Shown here: positions 9,045-17,386 of the stretch, piece by piece
How positions within the stretch are numbered: position 1 is the stretch's first letter
Layout: each line of letters opens with the position of its first letter
Origin: Streptomyces sp. 2114.4
GTDB lineage: Bacteria > Actinomycetota > Actinomycetes > Streptomycetales > Streptomycetaceae
Assembly (NCBI RefSeq): GCF_900187385.1
Contig: NZ_FYEY01000001.1
Coordinates: 310,001 to 374,000 of the forward strand
Direction of reading: 5' to 3'
DNA: 64,000 nt
Made by a program: the position numbers and the translations under genes
Notes under the pieces: generated by a model
The model's input: the letters and a program-made list of their open reading frames with translations, nothing else
Told to the model about the DNA's origin: nothing
Database searches by the model: none

Positions 9045-9785
9045 TCAGGCCGTGCTGTCCCGGAGTGCCTTTTCCACGATCGCTTCCAGCCGCGCATGGT
9101 GTGCTCCACGCCAGTAGACGCGCCCACAGGCAGTGCATTGCGCAAAGACGTCATACGTGCGCTGAGTGCCGTGCTCAAGGTGCTCGCGGACCGAGTTCTT
9201 GTCCGCGTCCGCCAGTCGGCCGTTGCAGGCGGTGCAGCGCGTCCACGGGGCGAGCGTGGGGGCGAAACGGCCCAGTACGTCGCGGAGTTGGTCATCGGGC
9301 CGGTCACTGTAGACAAACGCACCCGCCCAGATCTCCCGGCGTCGCAGCAATCCCCGGTCCCGGGAGAGCAGCACCCGCCGCTCCTTGGCCGAGAGCGCGG
9401 CCAGTGCCGCGTCACCGGGGTCCTCGTTCGTGTACGCGGCGTCGACACCGAGCAGCCGCAACCTGCGCGCCAGGGTGCCGAGGTGCACATCGAGCAGGAA
9501 CCTCAGGGGCGCGCCGGCGATCCGCTGCGGGCGTTCGACGGCGTGGACCTCGATGTTCTCGCCCGCCCCCGGCACATGCGAGACGGCAACCTCGACCCCG
9601 TCCACGACGAGTCGCCCGACCTCGGTGAGCGGGACACCGAGCGACTCGACGACATGGCCGAGCGTCGACGAGCCGTCGGTCACCACCGGCGCGGGGACGG
9701 TCGTGGTGTGCACCGAGGCGACGAAAAGGTGCAGCTCAGGGGCGAAGCTCAGATGGATCTCGGGTCCGTTCACGCCCGCCAGCAT
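9045..9785 (-). CDS. Mut7-C RNase domain protein with N-terminal ubiquitin-like domain
   Basis: This 246-residue protein has an N-terminal ThiS/MoaD-like beta-grasp part (residues about 8-85, ending HVPGAGENIEVH) and a Mut7-C PIN-type domain (FLLDVHLGTLARRLRLLGVDA, then LSRDRGLLRR). It ends in a zinc ribbon with CTACNGRL and QCTACGRVYW. The acidic residues of the PIN-like core (D in FLLDV, D in SRDRGLL) suggest metal-dependent RNA cleavage, but no member has a well-established substrate. The ATG at 9785 is used; a GTG five codons later (VNGPEIHLSF) is also possible. It is conserved as a single gene in actinobacteria. Confidence 0.8.
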   Translation of the reverse strand: MLAGVNGPEIHLSFAPELHLFVASVHTTTVPAPVVTDGSSTLGHVVESLGVPLTEVGRLVVDGVEVAVSHVPGAGENIEVHAVERPQRIAGAPLRFLLDVHLGTLARRLRLLGVDAAYTNEDPGDAALAALSAKERRVLLSRDRGLLRRREIWAGAFVYSDRPDDQLRDVLGRFAPTLAPWTRCTACNGRLADADKNSVREHLEHGTQRTYDVFAQCTACGRVYWRGAHHARLEAIVEKALRDSTA

Positions 9786-9950
9786 GCCATCGGGCGGGCC
9801 TGGCCAGCCAGCGGATTCCCGCCGGTCACGGGAGGGACGACCAGGCCTCGGGTCCGCCCTCGCCGTGCTGCGGTGTCGCGCCACCGGCCGGGCAGCTCGG
9901 CTCGGCCACACGCGACCGCGCACCGCACCCCCTGCAGCGCGCACGGCGCG

Positions 9951-9989
9951 CACGAAGAGCACGAAGAGCACGAAGAGCACGAAGAGCAC
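9951..9989. repeat. Tandem 9-bp repeat CACGAAGAG
   Basis: About four copies of CACGAAGAG lie between the Mut7-C gene and the GNAT remnant, just upstream of the ATG at 10017. They may be a slippage product and are not part of a supported gene. Confidence 0.7.
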
Positions 9990-10016
9990 CAACATGACCA
10001 ATGAGGGGCGGTACCG

Positions 10017-10559
10017 GTGAACTGGCTCATCCACGACTACCGCGAGAACGCTCTCGCCGCAGTGGTCCACCTGATCGACTCCACGGCCGAGCTCGGACAG
10101 GAGGCCGTCTTCTCGCTCGCCGAGTGCATCAGTGCGCTGACCTCGCGGCAACCCGCTGTGGTGGCCGTTCACCAGGGTGCGCCCATCGGCACGGCGCTCG
10201 CGTGTGTGGCGGGTGAGCGGGGCTGGGTGATGCGGATCGCGATCTCTTCGGCGTGGCGTGGCCGGGGGCCGGCGAGCGCGCTGCTGGTGGCGGAGCCGGA
10301 GCGAGCCGCCCGGCAGGGCGTCCGGCCACCGCGAGCGATCGCCCTGTCCGGTCCGACGGGAACCGGCAAGACCACCTTCGCCCGGGGCATCGCGGCCCGC
10401 CTTGGCCGGCCGTTCGTCGAGCTGTTTCCGTCCCGGCCGGCCGACGAGGGCAATCTTGCCGCGGCCCTGCGCAGGGCGTTCGCCGCAGCCCTCGTCAGCA
10501 GCTCAAGTTGTCGCCAGGCGTGGTCCCCAGGCTCTGTACAAAGCTCCGGTAGCTGTTGA
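10017..10559 (+). pseudogene. Chimeric remnant: GNAT N-terminus joined to ATPase N-terminus
   Basis: The 180-residue frame starts as a GNAT acetyltransferase (MNWLIHDYRENALAAVVHLI ... VMRIAISSAWRGRGPASALL, including the acetyl-CoA loop RGRGPA). After residue about 100 it switches without a break into the start of a P-loop ATPase (AIALSGPTGTGKTTFARGIA; Walker A GPTGTGKT). The GNAT C-terminal strand and Tyr region are missing. The ATPase part ends after about 60 residues, where the frame runs antisense into the 3' end of the chitinase gene. This looks like a deletion that joined two neighbouring genes and then lost the ATPase 3' end. A working protein is unlikely. Confidence 0.7.
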
Positions 10560-11256
10560 TCCGACTCTGCACCTGGCCGGGGTTGCCGCCGTTGCACTCA
10601 AGAGAGCCGTTGATGCTGCGGATGGTCTCACCGAACCCGGCCCCGCTGACCATGGCCTGGTGCGGGGTCATGGTGCCCGGCCCGGTCTGTGTGTTCCAGT
10701 ACCACAGCGCGGTCTTCCAGGCGACGGCGGCGTCCTGCTCCACCAGATAGGGGTGGTGCAGCAGGTCGATGCCGAGCGCATCGCCCGCCGCCTTGTAGTT
10801 GAAATTCCAGCTGAGCTGTATGGGACCGCGGCCGTAATAGGCGGCCTGACCTGCCGGGCACCCGTACGGCTGGCCGGCGTCGCAGTAGTGGGGGTAGTTC
10901 CCGGTGTTCTGCTCCACCACGTAGACGAGGCCACCGGTCTCATGACTCACATTCGCGAGGAATGCCGCGGCCTCCTGCCGCTTCACGGTGTCGCTCCCGG
11001 TGTTCGCGAACTCCGGAAATGCGCTGAGAGCCGCGGTCAGGCCGCTGTAGGTGTAGAACGCATTCCGGTTCGGGAACATCTGGTGGAACTGCGCCTCGCT
11101 GACGACGAACCCCTCGTCCCGGGCGTCAGCACCGCCCGGTACCGCGGCACAGCCGGAGCATCCCACTGTTGCTGCCGCAGGCGCCGCCGGAACGACGACG
11201 GCCAGGCTCGCGGCCAGGGCGGTGGCGCTCAGCAGTGCGGCAATACGTGCTCTCAT
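10495..11256 (-). CDS. Secreted family 19 chitinase
   Basis: GH19 chitinases hydrolyse beta-1,4-N-acetylglucosamine chains with inversion. The 253-residue protein has a signal peptide (residues 1 to about 29, ending AAPAAAT) and then a catalytic domain only, without a chitin-binding module. The two catalytic glutamates sit nine residues apart as expected: Glu106 in SHETGG and Glu115 in VVEQNTGN. The YYGRGPIQLSWNFNY substrate-cleft motif and paired cysteines are present. The ATG at 11256 follows AAGGAG. It is probably controlled by N-acetylglucosamine (DasR) in the host, but no operator was confirmed here. Its 3' end overlaps the GNAT-ATPase remnant on the other strand. Confidence 0.93.
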   Translation of the reverse strand: MRARIAALLSATALAASLAVVVPAAPAAATVGCSGCAAVPGGADARDEGFVVSEAQFHQMFPNRNAFYTYSGLTAALSAFPEFANTGSDTVKRQEAAAFLANVSHETGGLVYVVEQNTGNYPHYCDAGQPYGCPAGQAAYYGRGPIQLSWNFNYKAAGDALGIDLLHHPYLVEQDAAVAWKTALWYWNTQTGPGTMTPHQAMVSGAGFGETIRSINGSLECNGGNPGQVQSRINSYRSFVQSLGTTPGDNLSC

Positions 11257-11322
11257 CACGGCGACTCCTTCGCGCGGCCGGACTCCGGACAAGAGGGGCC
11301 ACGACGTGTGGGGGGAAACCTC

Positions 11323-11508
11323 ATGAACGAACTGCCTTACGAACTACGTCGATTGGCGGGCTTCGGAGCACGGAGCCATCCAACGACGAGCTCACGGACA
11401 AGTGCGGGCAAGGCGACGGACTGCACCTGCAACTACGCGCGCAACTTCAACTGCGACTTCTCAACTGCACCTGGGACTGCGGGCCCGACCACCAAAGCCG
11501 CGGTCTAG
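11323..11508 (+). CDS. Putative small Cys-containing peptide, possibly a decayed RiPP-like precursor
   Basis: The 61-residue frame starts at an ATG preceded by a GGGGGA box (MNELPYELRRLAGFGARS). It carries TDCTCNYARNFNCDFS, with three cysteines close together, followed by a Thr/Ala/Gly-rich tail. From about 11366 a second frame also looks coding (STEPSNDELTDKCGQGDG, later LNCTWDCGPD). The real gene may therefore have been frameshifted, and an acidic-leader/Cys-core layout can be imagined across the two frames. No modifying enzyme lies beside it. It is recorded because the codon pattern and ribosome site are better than chance; the function is unknown and the product may be broken. Confidence 0.35.
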   Translation: MNELPYELRRLAGFGARSHPTTSSRTSAGKATDCTCNYARNFNCDFSTAPGTAGPTTKAAV

Positions 11509-11822
11509 ACCAACGTCAGATTATGGCGTCCACGTTGAGCATGTCCATACCAATGCATCGATCCATCGATCCATCGACGCTCAACACCGACGAACGCGAA
11601 CTCACGGCGACTCCCCCACAGTTCCCGCTGTTCCCCGCCACTCCGCGAACGGACCGAGCCGAACCGGACGGACCGAGCCGAACCGGACGGGCCGGGCCGG
11701 GCCGGGCCGGGCCGGGCCGATCCGACCCCCTCAGGCCGCGGCGGACCGTTTCAGACCGGTGACATGACGTCGGACCAGGCGGTGCGGCCGCAACAGCTCA
11801 CGCCCTGTGCGAAAGTGGCCCG
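11509..11822. other. Intergenic region before the racemase gene
   Basis: It holds a low-complexity repeat tract at 11651-11719 and the upstream region of the racemase gene. No gene is supported. Confidence 0.5.
11651..11719. repeat. Low-complexity tandem repeats (GGACCGAGCCGAACC x2, then GGGCC x5)
   Basis: Two copies of the 15-mer GGACCGAGCCGAACC are followed by a pure GGGCC pentamer run. This is simple slippage sequence with no known function. Confidence 0.7.
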
Positions 11823-12521
11823 ATGAAGACAATCGGGTTGCTCGGCGGCATGAGCTGGGAGTCCACGGCGGAGTACTACCGGCTGCTGAACCAGTTGACG
11901 CGCGAGCGGCTGGGCGGACTGCACTCCTCGAAGTGCGTGCTCTACTCAGTGGACTTCGCGGAGATCGAACGGCTGCAGACCGAAGGCCGCTGGGAGCAGG
12001 CCGGAGAGATACTTGCCGAGGCCGCCAGGGCTCTGGAGTCGGCCGGCGCGGACCTGCTGCTGCTCTGCACCAACACCATGCACAAGGTCGCCGACCAGGT
12101 ATCCGCCGCCGTAACCGTCCCGCTGCTGCACCTCGCCGACACCACCGCGGACGCCGTACGTACCGGCGGCCTGCGCCGCGTCGGGCTGCTGGGTACCGCT
12201 TTCACCATGGAGCAGGACTTCTACCGCGGCCGGCTCGAAAGCCACGGGCTGGACGTACTCGTCCCGGACGGCGCCGGGAGAGGCACCGTCCATCGCGTGA
12301 TCTACGAGGAGCTGTGCCTCGGCATCGTTCGCGAGGAATCCCGGAAGTCGTTCCAGGCCGTCATCAACCATCTCGTCGACGCCGGGGCCGAGGGCATCGT
12401 GCTGGGCTGCACCGAGATCGAGCTGCTGATCCAGCCGGAGCACAGTCCGGTTCCGCTCTTTCCGACTACCCGGCTGCATGCCGAAGCAGCCGTCACGCAC
12501 GCCCTCGCCGACGCCCCGTAA
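11823..12521 (+). CDS. Aspartate/glutamate racemase family protein
   Basis: Cofactor-independent racemases of this family invert the alpha carbon of aspartate or glutamate with two cysteines acting as acid and base. Both are present in this 232-residue protein: Cys82 in LLCTNTMH and Cys196 in LGCTEIEL. The N-terminal MKTIGLLGGMSWEST and the mid-protein GLLGTAFTMEQDFY are typical of the YgeA/aspartate racemase branch. The length is normal and the ATG at 11823 begins the conserved first strand. Possible roles are D-amino-acid supply for the cell wall or for peptide natural products. The substrate specificity of this branch is broad and not decided by sequence alone. Confidence 0.87.
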   Translation: MKTIGLLGGMSWESTAEYYRLLNQLTRERLGGLHSSKCVLYSVDFAEIERLQTEGRWEQAGEILAEAARALESAGADLLLLCTNTMHKVADQVSAAVTVPLLHLADTTADAVRTGGLRRVGLLGTAFTMEQDFYRGRLESHGLDVLVPDGAGRGTVHRVIYEELCLGIVREESRKSFQAVINHLVDAGAEGIVLGCTEIELLIQPEHSPVPLFPTTRLHAEAAVTHALADAP

Positions 12522-12570
12522 TCCGTACGGCCGTCGCGCGGCACGGATGACGGATCCTCGCGGCGACCCG

Positions 12571-13413
12571 CTATGCGGCAGGCTCGGCGATCATTGCGGT
12601 GGCCACGGAGCGGAAGCCGAGCCGGGCATAGATCCGGGCGACATCGTCGTCGCCTGCGGACAGGAAAAGGGTCTCGACGCCCCGTGATCGTGCGTCGGCC
12701 ACCAGCGCCGCGGTGACCGCGAGCCCCAGCCCACGGCGGCGTGCGGCCGGCAGCGTTCCCACTCCGACGATCTCGCTGACCTTCCCGACCGGCTGATGCT
12801 GACCGGCACACAGCGCCCTGCCGTCCTCCACCGCGGCGGCAACCGACGTCAGACCGGCCCGGATGCGTGCGGCCGAACGTTCCACCGACCCGTCCCCGGC
12901 GGCGGCTCGCACCGCCTGGGCCAGTTCTGCCACCCCGGCCACGCCGACTCCGGTCCCGGGGTCGGCGAAGGCCAGGTGAGGGACGGCCAGCGCACTGGGC
13001 AACACCGGGTCGTCCGGCCCGACGTTCCGCAGCGCCACACCGCCGGCCACGTTGGGCACCTCGGGGGTCGGGACGTCCGGGCTCAGCACCATCAAGGGAT
13101 GTGCGTGCACGGCCAGCCCCGACTGCTCGACCGCGGCCCGCAGCGCGGGCGCGGTCTCCGCGACCCACTCGAAACTCTCCGGAATCCCCAATTCCCGCTG
13201 CCGGACGCGCACCCGGTTCACCTCGGCGGCAGTCACCTCTCCCCGCCACCCCCGCGTCGGGCGCGCATAGAACGGCCACCCCTGCCCCTCCCTGACGAAC
13301 AACGTCAGTGCCCCGAAGTCCTCGGTCCGGGCTCCGGAGCGGGGGACGGCATCGTAGTAATCCTCAAGGCGTTCCAGCAGTTCATCGCGCTCGCCCGGCT
13401 CCACATTACTCAT
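12571..13413 (-). CDS. GNAT family N-acetyltransferase
   Basis: The protein has about 280 residues. A variable N-terminal half (which may be a second, degenerate GNAT-like fold) is followed by a C-terminal GNAT domain. The acetyl-CoA binding segment VGTLPAARRRGLGLAVTAAL and the final AGDDDVARIYARLGFRSV (strand 5 and helix with the conserved Tyr) are clear. It transfers an acetyl group from acetyl-CoA to an unknown acceptor. The start is set at the ATG at 13413 (MSNVEPGERD); an ATG three codons upstream is equally possible, since neither has a strong ribosome site. It is convergent with the racemase gene (50-base gap). Confidence 0.8.
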   Translation of the reverse strand: MSNVEPGERDELLERLEDYYDAVPRSGARTEDFGALTLFVREGQGWPFYARPTRGWRGEVTAAEVNRVRVRQRELGIPESFEWVAETAPALRAAVEQSGLAVHAHPLMVLSPDVPTPEVPNVAGGVALRNVGPDDPVLPSALAVPHLAFADPGTGVGVAGVAELAQAVRAAAGDGSVERSAARIRAGLTSVAAAVEDGRALCAGQHQPVGKVSEIVGVGTLPAARRRGLGLAVTAALVADARSRGVETLFLSAGDDDVARIYARLGFRSVATAMIAEPAA

Positions 13414-13607
13414 ACCGCGCATCCAAACAGCAGGAGGCGAACCACTGCCACCGCATTACGTACGGACGCAGACCACCCCGGACGGGAGGCAGGGGTGGGG
13501 GTGGTGGTGGGGAACTTGTCGAGGACCCGGGTGGGGACCGCCAACTCCCCTATCGTCACAAATTATTGGGTCGTAGCTAGGTTTGAACTCACGGCAGGTA
13601 CTCTGAC

Positions 13608-13886
13608 GTGGTGTCGCGTAGCGAGTTAGAACGATTGGCCAGGATCCGGATGCAGCTCACCGGTGAGACGCTCGAACGCGCCATGGCCGTACTCGGAGGC
13701 CAGACGACGTACCCCGCGGCACCCTCCGCCTCCGACGCCGAGCCCGATCCCGCCGGAAGCGCTGAGGACGGCGAGACCGACAGGGACGATGAAGGCGCGG
13801 CTCACAACGGGGACGGCGAGGGCCGCGCAGTGCCCGAGACGGCCCGAAGGACGCCTCCCAAACGAAACCACCTACGGGGCCTCTGA
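13608..13886 (+). CDS. Small acidic hypothetical protein
   Basis: This 92-residue frame starts with GTG. The first 30 residues are a well-formed amphipathic helix (SRSELERLARIRMQLTGETL). The rest is a low-complexity acidic tail rich in Asp, Glu, Gly and Ala, ending in a basic stretch. Similar short proteins with a conserved helix and a disordered tail occur in streptomycetes without known function. The codon pattern fits coding in this frame. No catalytic or binding motif is visible. Confidence 0.5.
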   Translation: MVSRSELERLARIRMQLTGETLERAMAVLGGQTTYPAAPSASDAEPDPAGSAEDGETDRDDEGAAHNGDGEGRAVPETARRTPPKRNHLRGL

Positions 13887-13940
13887 GCCTCCATCCACCA
13901 CCAGGCGCTGCTCGGTCAACCATGGCGGCGCGCAGCCCCC

Positions 13941-13989
13941 GCTCCCGGCTCCCGGCTCCCGGCTCCCGGCTCCCGGCTCCCGGCTCCCG
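13941..13989. repeat. Tandem 7-bp repeat (GGCTCCC, about 7 copies)
   Basis: A pure run of CCGGCTC heptamers lies between two gene remnants. It is simple-sequence expansion and may mark a rearrangement point. Confidence 0.8.
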
Positions 13990-14006
13990 AAGCGCATCGT
14001 GCTCCG

Positions 14007-14170
14007 TCAGGGCGTCGGCGGCTCGGCGGGGAAGAGGATGGGGCTGAGGAGGTAGGGCGAGCGATCTGGCGTGGGCTCGTTGCCGAGGGAAGGCTGCAGG
14101 GCCTCGACCAGTTTCCCGAGGAGTTCGGTGAGTTCGTCCGGGCTGAGCCAGAGGGTGCCTGGCGATAGGA
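14007..14170 (-). pseudogene. C-terminal fragment of an ArsR-like winged-HTH regulator
   Basis: The minus strand encodes LSPGTLWLSPDELTELLGKL and a tail (RSPYLLSPILFPAEPP) that resembles the C-terminal dimerisation helix and end of ArsR/HTH regulators in Streptomyces. The DNA-binding N-terminus is gone: upstream of 14170 the frame continues into unrelated antisense of the hydrolase remnant. It sits head-to-head with the hydrolase fragment, suggesting a former regulator-target pair destroyed by deletion. The family assignment rests on a short stretch only. Confidence 0.45.
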
Positions 14171-14177
14171 GACAGCC

Positions 14178-14423
14178 GACCGGGCCCGGCTGGTGGCCTA
14201 CGACCGCGCCGGGTTCGGCCGAAGCGACATGAAGGGCCGGGAAGAGCAGCACGCCGTCATCGCCGAACACCAGCGACGCTGGATCGAGACGCTGCCGGAC
14301 GGGCGCTTCGAAGGGGTCGACTCGGGGCATCTCATCCAGGCCGAGCAACCGGGCGTGGTCGCGGACAGGGTCGCCTGCCTCCTCGGCCGGGCACCGGAGC
14401 GGAGCAGCGCCCCATCCGCCTGA
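14178..14423 (+). pseudogene. Internally deleted alpha/beta hydrolase remnant
   Basis: The frame begins with RLVAYDRAGFGRSD, the typical strand-4 region of alpha/beta hydrolases. It then jumps to QRRWIETLPDGRFEGVDSGH and an ending helix with LIQAEQPGVVADRV, which is the C-terminal part carrying the catalytic His (DSGH). The nucleophile elbow and cap between them are missing. It has no valid start. The gene is dead. Confidence 0.6.
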
Positions 14424-14597
14424 TGGCTCGGCCCGCCCACCTGACTGGAATGGTCGATCCCTCCCCTTGGAATGACACGGAGCGAAATCACATACATGCG
14501 TACCGTAAGAACTCTCGTCGAGTAACCATTCGCCCACGCCAGGCATCCGCCGGTAGACATCCGCCCGTAGACCTCCGCCGGACGGACTCCTGAAAGC

Positions 14598-14828
14598 TCA
14601 TGGAGTCAGGGGTCGTGCCAGCAGCGGCGTCTTGAGCATCTGATGCCCCCCGCTGGCCAGCATGCGGACTTCACCCCGGTCACTGATCTCCGCGCGTACG
14701 ATCCCCGACTCGTCCTCGTAGACCGGATAGCCGCCCGCTCCTGCGCGCTCGGTACGACGCACAATCACCACGTCGTCCTCGACGGCAGGTGCTTGAAACA
14801 CCAGCTCATAGCATTCCGGGTAATCCAT
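14598..14828 (-). CDS. Small DUF6296-like protein
   Basis: This 76-residue protein starts MDYPECYELVF at an ATG with an excellent GGGAGG ribosome site. It continues with DVVIVRRTERAGAGGYPVYE and SGIVRAEISDRGEVRMLASG, a pattern typical of a small family found almost only in Streptomyces and relatives (DUF6296, from memory). It is predicted to be a compact beta-rich cytoplasmic protein. The role is unknown. It stands alone, with a hairpin at 15028-15061 further upstream. Confidence 0.7.
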   Translation of the reverse strand: MDYPECYELVFQAPAVEDDVVIVRRTERAGAGGYPVYEDESGIVRAEISDRGEVRMLASGGHQMLKTPLLARPLTP

Positions 14829-15384
14829 CGGGGCCTCCCGACACGACTCGGCAGGTGCTCCGGGCGTCACTCCCCCACCGCCGTTGCACCTCGGCACTTC
14901 CATCGTCACCCACACCCGCCCGTCGCGCCTGAGGAGGACACCGAGATGACCGGAACCCATGCCGGCGTGCCGGACAGAGGTCGCGGCTCACGCGGCGTGG
15001 CGGCACCGTAGCCGACCGGATTGGTGAGCCCCGCTCCCGTGCGCTGTCACGGGAGCGGGGCAGGTCCGAGAAGCGCCAGCAGCTCGGATAGTTACGGGAG
15101 CCACGGTAGGGGGCACCACTGACAACGGCGGGTCCGGCGGAGCTCAACGAGGAGTGCGGGGAGAGCCACCTCGCCGGGACCGATGTGACCGCGGTGGCCT
15201 GCGCGTGCGACGACGCCGACGCCCAGGATGCGGCCGGGGAACCGACCTCGACGACGGACTTCAGACCTCACCCGATCGGGGTAGCGCCGGCCCGGCCGGG
15301 GTGCGACGCTCCTCGGTCGGGGCAGGCCACGAACAGGGGCCGACCCGGAGACGGACAGGTGCCGGTGACTCGAAGGGTGCGAGG
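14829..15384. other. Intergenic region with a hairpin
   Basis: Apart from the hairpin at 15028-15061 and the upstream region of the VOC gene, no gene or family is recognised in either strand. Confidence 0.5.
15028..15061. terminator. Perfect GC hairpin
   Basis: A 14-bp perfect stem (GCCCCGCTCCCGTG and its complement) with loop CGCTGT lies between DUF6296 and the VOC gene. No intact gene ends right beside it, so it may belong to a lost gene. Confidence 0.6.
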
Positions 15385-15762
15385 GTGACGGAAAAGCCAT
15401 TGTTCACGCTTGCGACGGTGGTTCTGGATTGCTCGGATGCCCATGCGCTTGCCGCGTTCTACCAGCGGCTCCTCGACTGGGAAGTGGAAGCCGGCGAACC
15501 GGACTGGGTGCTGCTCAGGCGCCCGGACGGAGGCATGGGGCTCGCGTTCCAGTCCGAGCCTGGCTATCAGCCCCCCGTATGGCCGGAACACCGCCAGGAG
15601 CAGCAGAAGATGCTGCATCTCGACATCCGGGTCGATGACCTTGCGGAGGCCGAGGCGTATGCCGTCGCAGCGGGTGCGTCATGTGCCGAATTCCAGCCGC
15701 AGGACGATGTTCGGGTGCTCTTTGACCCGGCGGGTCATCCGTTCTGCCTCTTTCTCGATTGA
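15385..15762 (+). CDS. VOC superfamily (glyoxalase/bleomycin-resistance-like) protein
   Basis: This 125-residue single-module protein has the paired beta-alpha-beta-beta-beta units of the vicinal-oxygen-chelate fold: VVLDCSDAHALAAFYQRLLD at the start, HLDIRVDDLAEAEAYA in the middle and FDPAGHPFCLFLD at the end. His and Glu/Asp positions that could bind a metal are present. Such proteins act in resistance, isomerisation or ring cleavage; the substrate is not evident. The GTG at 15385 is used because the conserved fold begins a few residues later. Confidence 0.82.
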   Translation: MTEKPLFTLATVVLDCSDAHALAAFYQRLLDWEVEAGEPDWVLLRRPDGGMGLAFQSEPGYQPPVWPEHRQEQQKMLHLDIRVDDLAEAEAYAVAAGASCAEFQPQDDVRVLFDPAGHPFCLFLD

Positions 15763-15782
15763 GGGACTGCTGTGGGGCGGGG

Positions 15783-15862
15783 GCTGTTGGGCCTGCTGAG
15801 CTTGTTCGGCCTGCTGTGCCTGCTGTGCCCATTGGGCTTGCTGGGCTTGCTGGGCTTGCTTG
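15783..15862. repeat. Imperfect 9-bp tandem repeat (GGGCTTGCT-like)
   Basis: About eight degenerate copies of GGGCTTGCT/GGCCTGCTG follow the VOC gene. The minus strand would read as Gln-Ala-Gln-Gln repeats and the plus strand as Leu-Leu-Gly; neither frame has a start with a ribosome site. It is treated as a simple repeat. Confidence 0.6.
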
Positions 15863-16097
15863 TTGACGATGCCGGCCTGGAGCGGGAGGGGATGGAGGCT
15901 TCCTCCGTAACCCCGGGCGACCGCGGAGCGTGTGGGAAGGGACACATGCAGGCAGCGAGGGGCGACCGAAGGGCCGACTGTCCCTGCTGGTCAGACAGTT
16001 GAGGTGGCGTAGGGACAACTGCTGGGGCGCCCACTGCGGGCGGAGCCACGCCACGTGCGGGTCTGCGTTGTCAGTGTCTGCCCCTAGCATTGCTCAT

Positions 16098-16283
16098 ATG
16101 TCCCCAACTCCTTCTGCCCCTACGGGTGCGCCCGTTCCTGCTTCCGAGGCGAACGAATCGATCCGGCGATTTGTGCGCGCCCGTCGCGGTATGGCGTGGT
16201 CGGCTCAGGACATGGCGGAGTATGCGGTGCTGCTGGAGATCTGGACGTTGGCGGTGCGCTCGGAGGTCGTCGAGGCGGCGTAG
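16098..16283 (+). CDS. Small hypothetical protein (61 residues)
   Basis: A short protein begins MSPTPSAPTGAPVPASEANE and has a helical second half (SIRRFVRARRGMAWSAQDMA then VLLEIWTLAVRSEVVEAA). The Pro/Ala-rich start followed by an amphipathic helix is seen in other small actinobacterial proteins. There is no known domain. The reading frame has good third-position GC but a weak ribosome site. Confidence 0.45.
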   Translation: MSPTPSAPTGAPVPASEANESIRRFVRARRGMAWSAQDMAEYAVLLEIWTLAVRSEVVEAA

Positions 16284-16639
16284 CTCCCGCGCACGCCCAA
16301 GTCGGCGGTCCGCGCCCGGTCTTCCTGCCTTCTGCCTCCTGTCCCGTGAGCTCCTGGCTTGCTCCTGGAAGCAGCTGGCCAGGGGGCCGACCCAATGGAC
16401 GGTTTCCGGTGAACGAACGGATGCCGAGCCCGCGTTAGTCGTGCGTTAGTAGATCGGCAGCGGCCGGCGTCACCCTGGAGCCTGTCCCGCTCATGACGGC
16501 GGCACCCACGCCATGCCAAAAGCCCATGGCCGGAACCCACGCGCACAGCCACGCCCAGGCCCACGCAGCACCGGCGCGATTCCGCAGCAACGCTGCGGCG
16601 GAAGAGCAGAGTGCAGACACGGGGCAGAAAAGGGGACTC
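16284..16639. other. Intergenic, nothing recognised
   Basis: No ribosome site, hairpin or known protein segment was seen here apart from the AGGGG box just before the lipoprotein start at 16640. Confidence 0.45.
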
Positions 16640-17386
16640 ATGTCCTGGAACGAAGCCTCCGAGGTCGACGCAGACGTCCACCACACCGCCACGTCCCCCG
16701 CCACCGTGGGCTCCGCTTTACACCGTGGGCGCCGGATCGCTGCCGCTTCGCTGATCGCCGTTGCCGCACTCTCCTTGACCGCCTGTGGCAGCGGGAGTGA
16801 CGACACGAAGGCGAGCACCAAGGTCTCGTCGAGGCCCGATCCCAACGATCTGTCCAAGGAGGCCGCGGCCCTCGGCAACGTAGCGGAGGGCCCGGGCACC
16901 AAGGACAAGTCGACCCCGAGCCCGAAGCCGTCTGACACCGGGAAGAGCAACGATGGCGGTTCCGGGGCAGGTAGCGGCAAGACAAGTCGCGGCAACGGGA
17001 CGGGTGGAAACCACGGAACAGGCGGCACGAGCGAGGCCGGGTCGGACTCCGGTTCCGCGGCCGGTACGGGGTCTGCGCCCGACGGCAAGGGCGTGAGCGG
17101 CACCTGGAACGGCGTCCTCAAGTATCTGGCCCCCGGCAAGATGATCGTGGCCCCGGAATCCGGCGCCGAGCAGCGCTTCGACATCGGCCCGCAGACCGAG
17201 GCCCTGGGGGCCGCTGCCATGTGCGGCGGGCCGGACGGCGACGTCACGATGGACAATGACGGTTACGGCACCTCCCCGTGCACCGAATCGCAGTTGGACG
17301 AGGCCGCCAGGACGAACTCCCTCAATGTCCGGGTCACCGTGGAGGACGGCGTGGCGACGAAGGTCGCCGAGCATTACCACCCTTGA
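16640..17386 (+). CDS. Lipoprotein with Gly/Ser-rich linker
   Basis: This 248-residue protein has a late signal peptide ending in a lipobox (AALSLTACGSG, Cys about residue 54). A long disordered linker of Gly/Ser/Thr/Lys follows, and then a folded C-terminal domain of about 100 residues (GTWNGVLKYLAPGKMIV ... RVTVEDGVATKVAEHYHP). The C-terminal domain contains two cysteines that could form a disulfide. It is predicted to be anchored on the outer face of the membrane. The ATG at 16640 follows AGGGG. The function is unknown; the domain is not one I recognise. Confidence 0.72.
   Translation: MSWNEASEVDADVHHTATSPATVGSALHRGRRIAAASLIAVAALSLTACGSGSDDTKASTKVSSRPDPNDLSKEAAALGNVAEGPGTKDKSTPSPKPSDTGKSNDGGSGAGSGKTSRGNGTGGNHGTGGTSEAGSDSGSAAGTGSAPDGKGVSGTWNGVLKYLAPGKMIVAPESGAEQRFDIGPQTEALGAAAMCGGPDGDVTMDNDGYGTSPCTESQLDEAARTNSLNVRVTVEDGVATKVAEHYHP

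Noticed and set aside
15679..15945. Gln-Ala-Gln-Gln repeat frame on the minus strand
   Set aside because: Arises from a 9-bp tandem repeat with no start signal.
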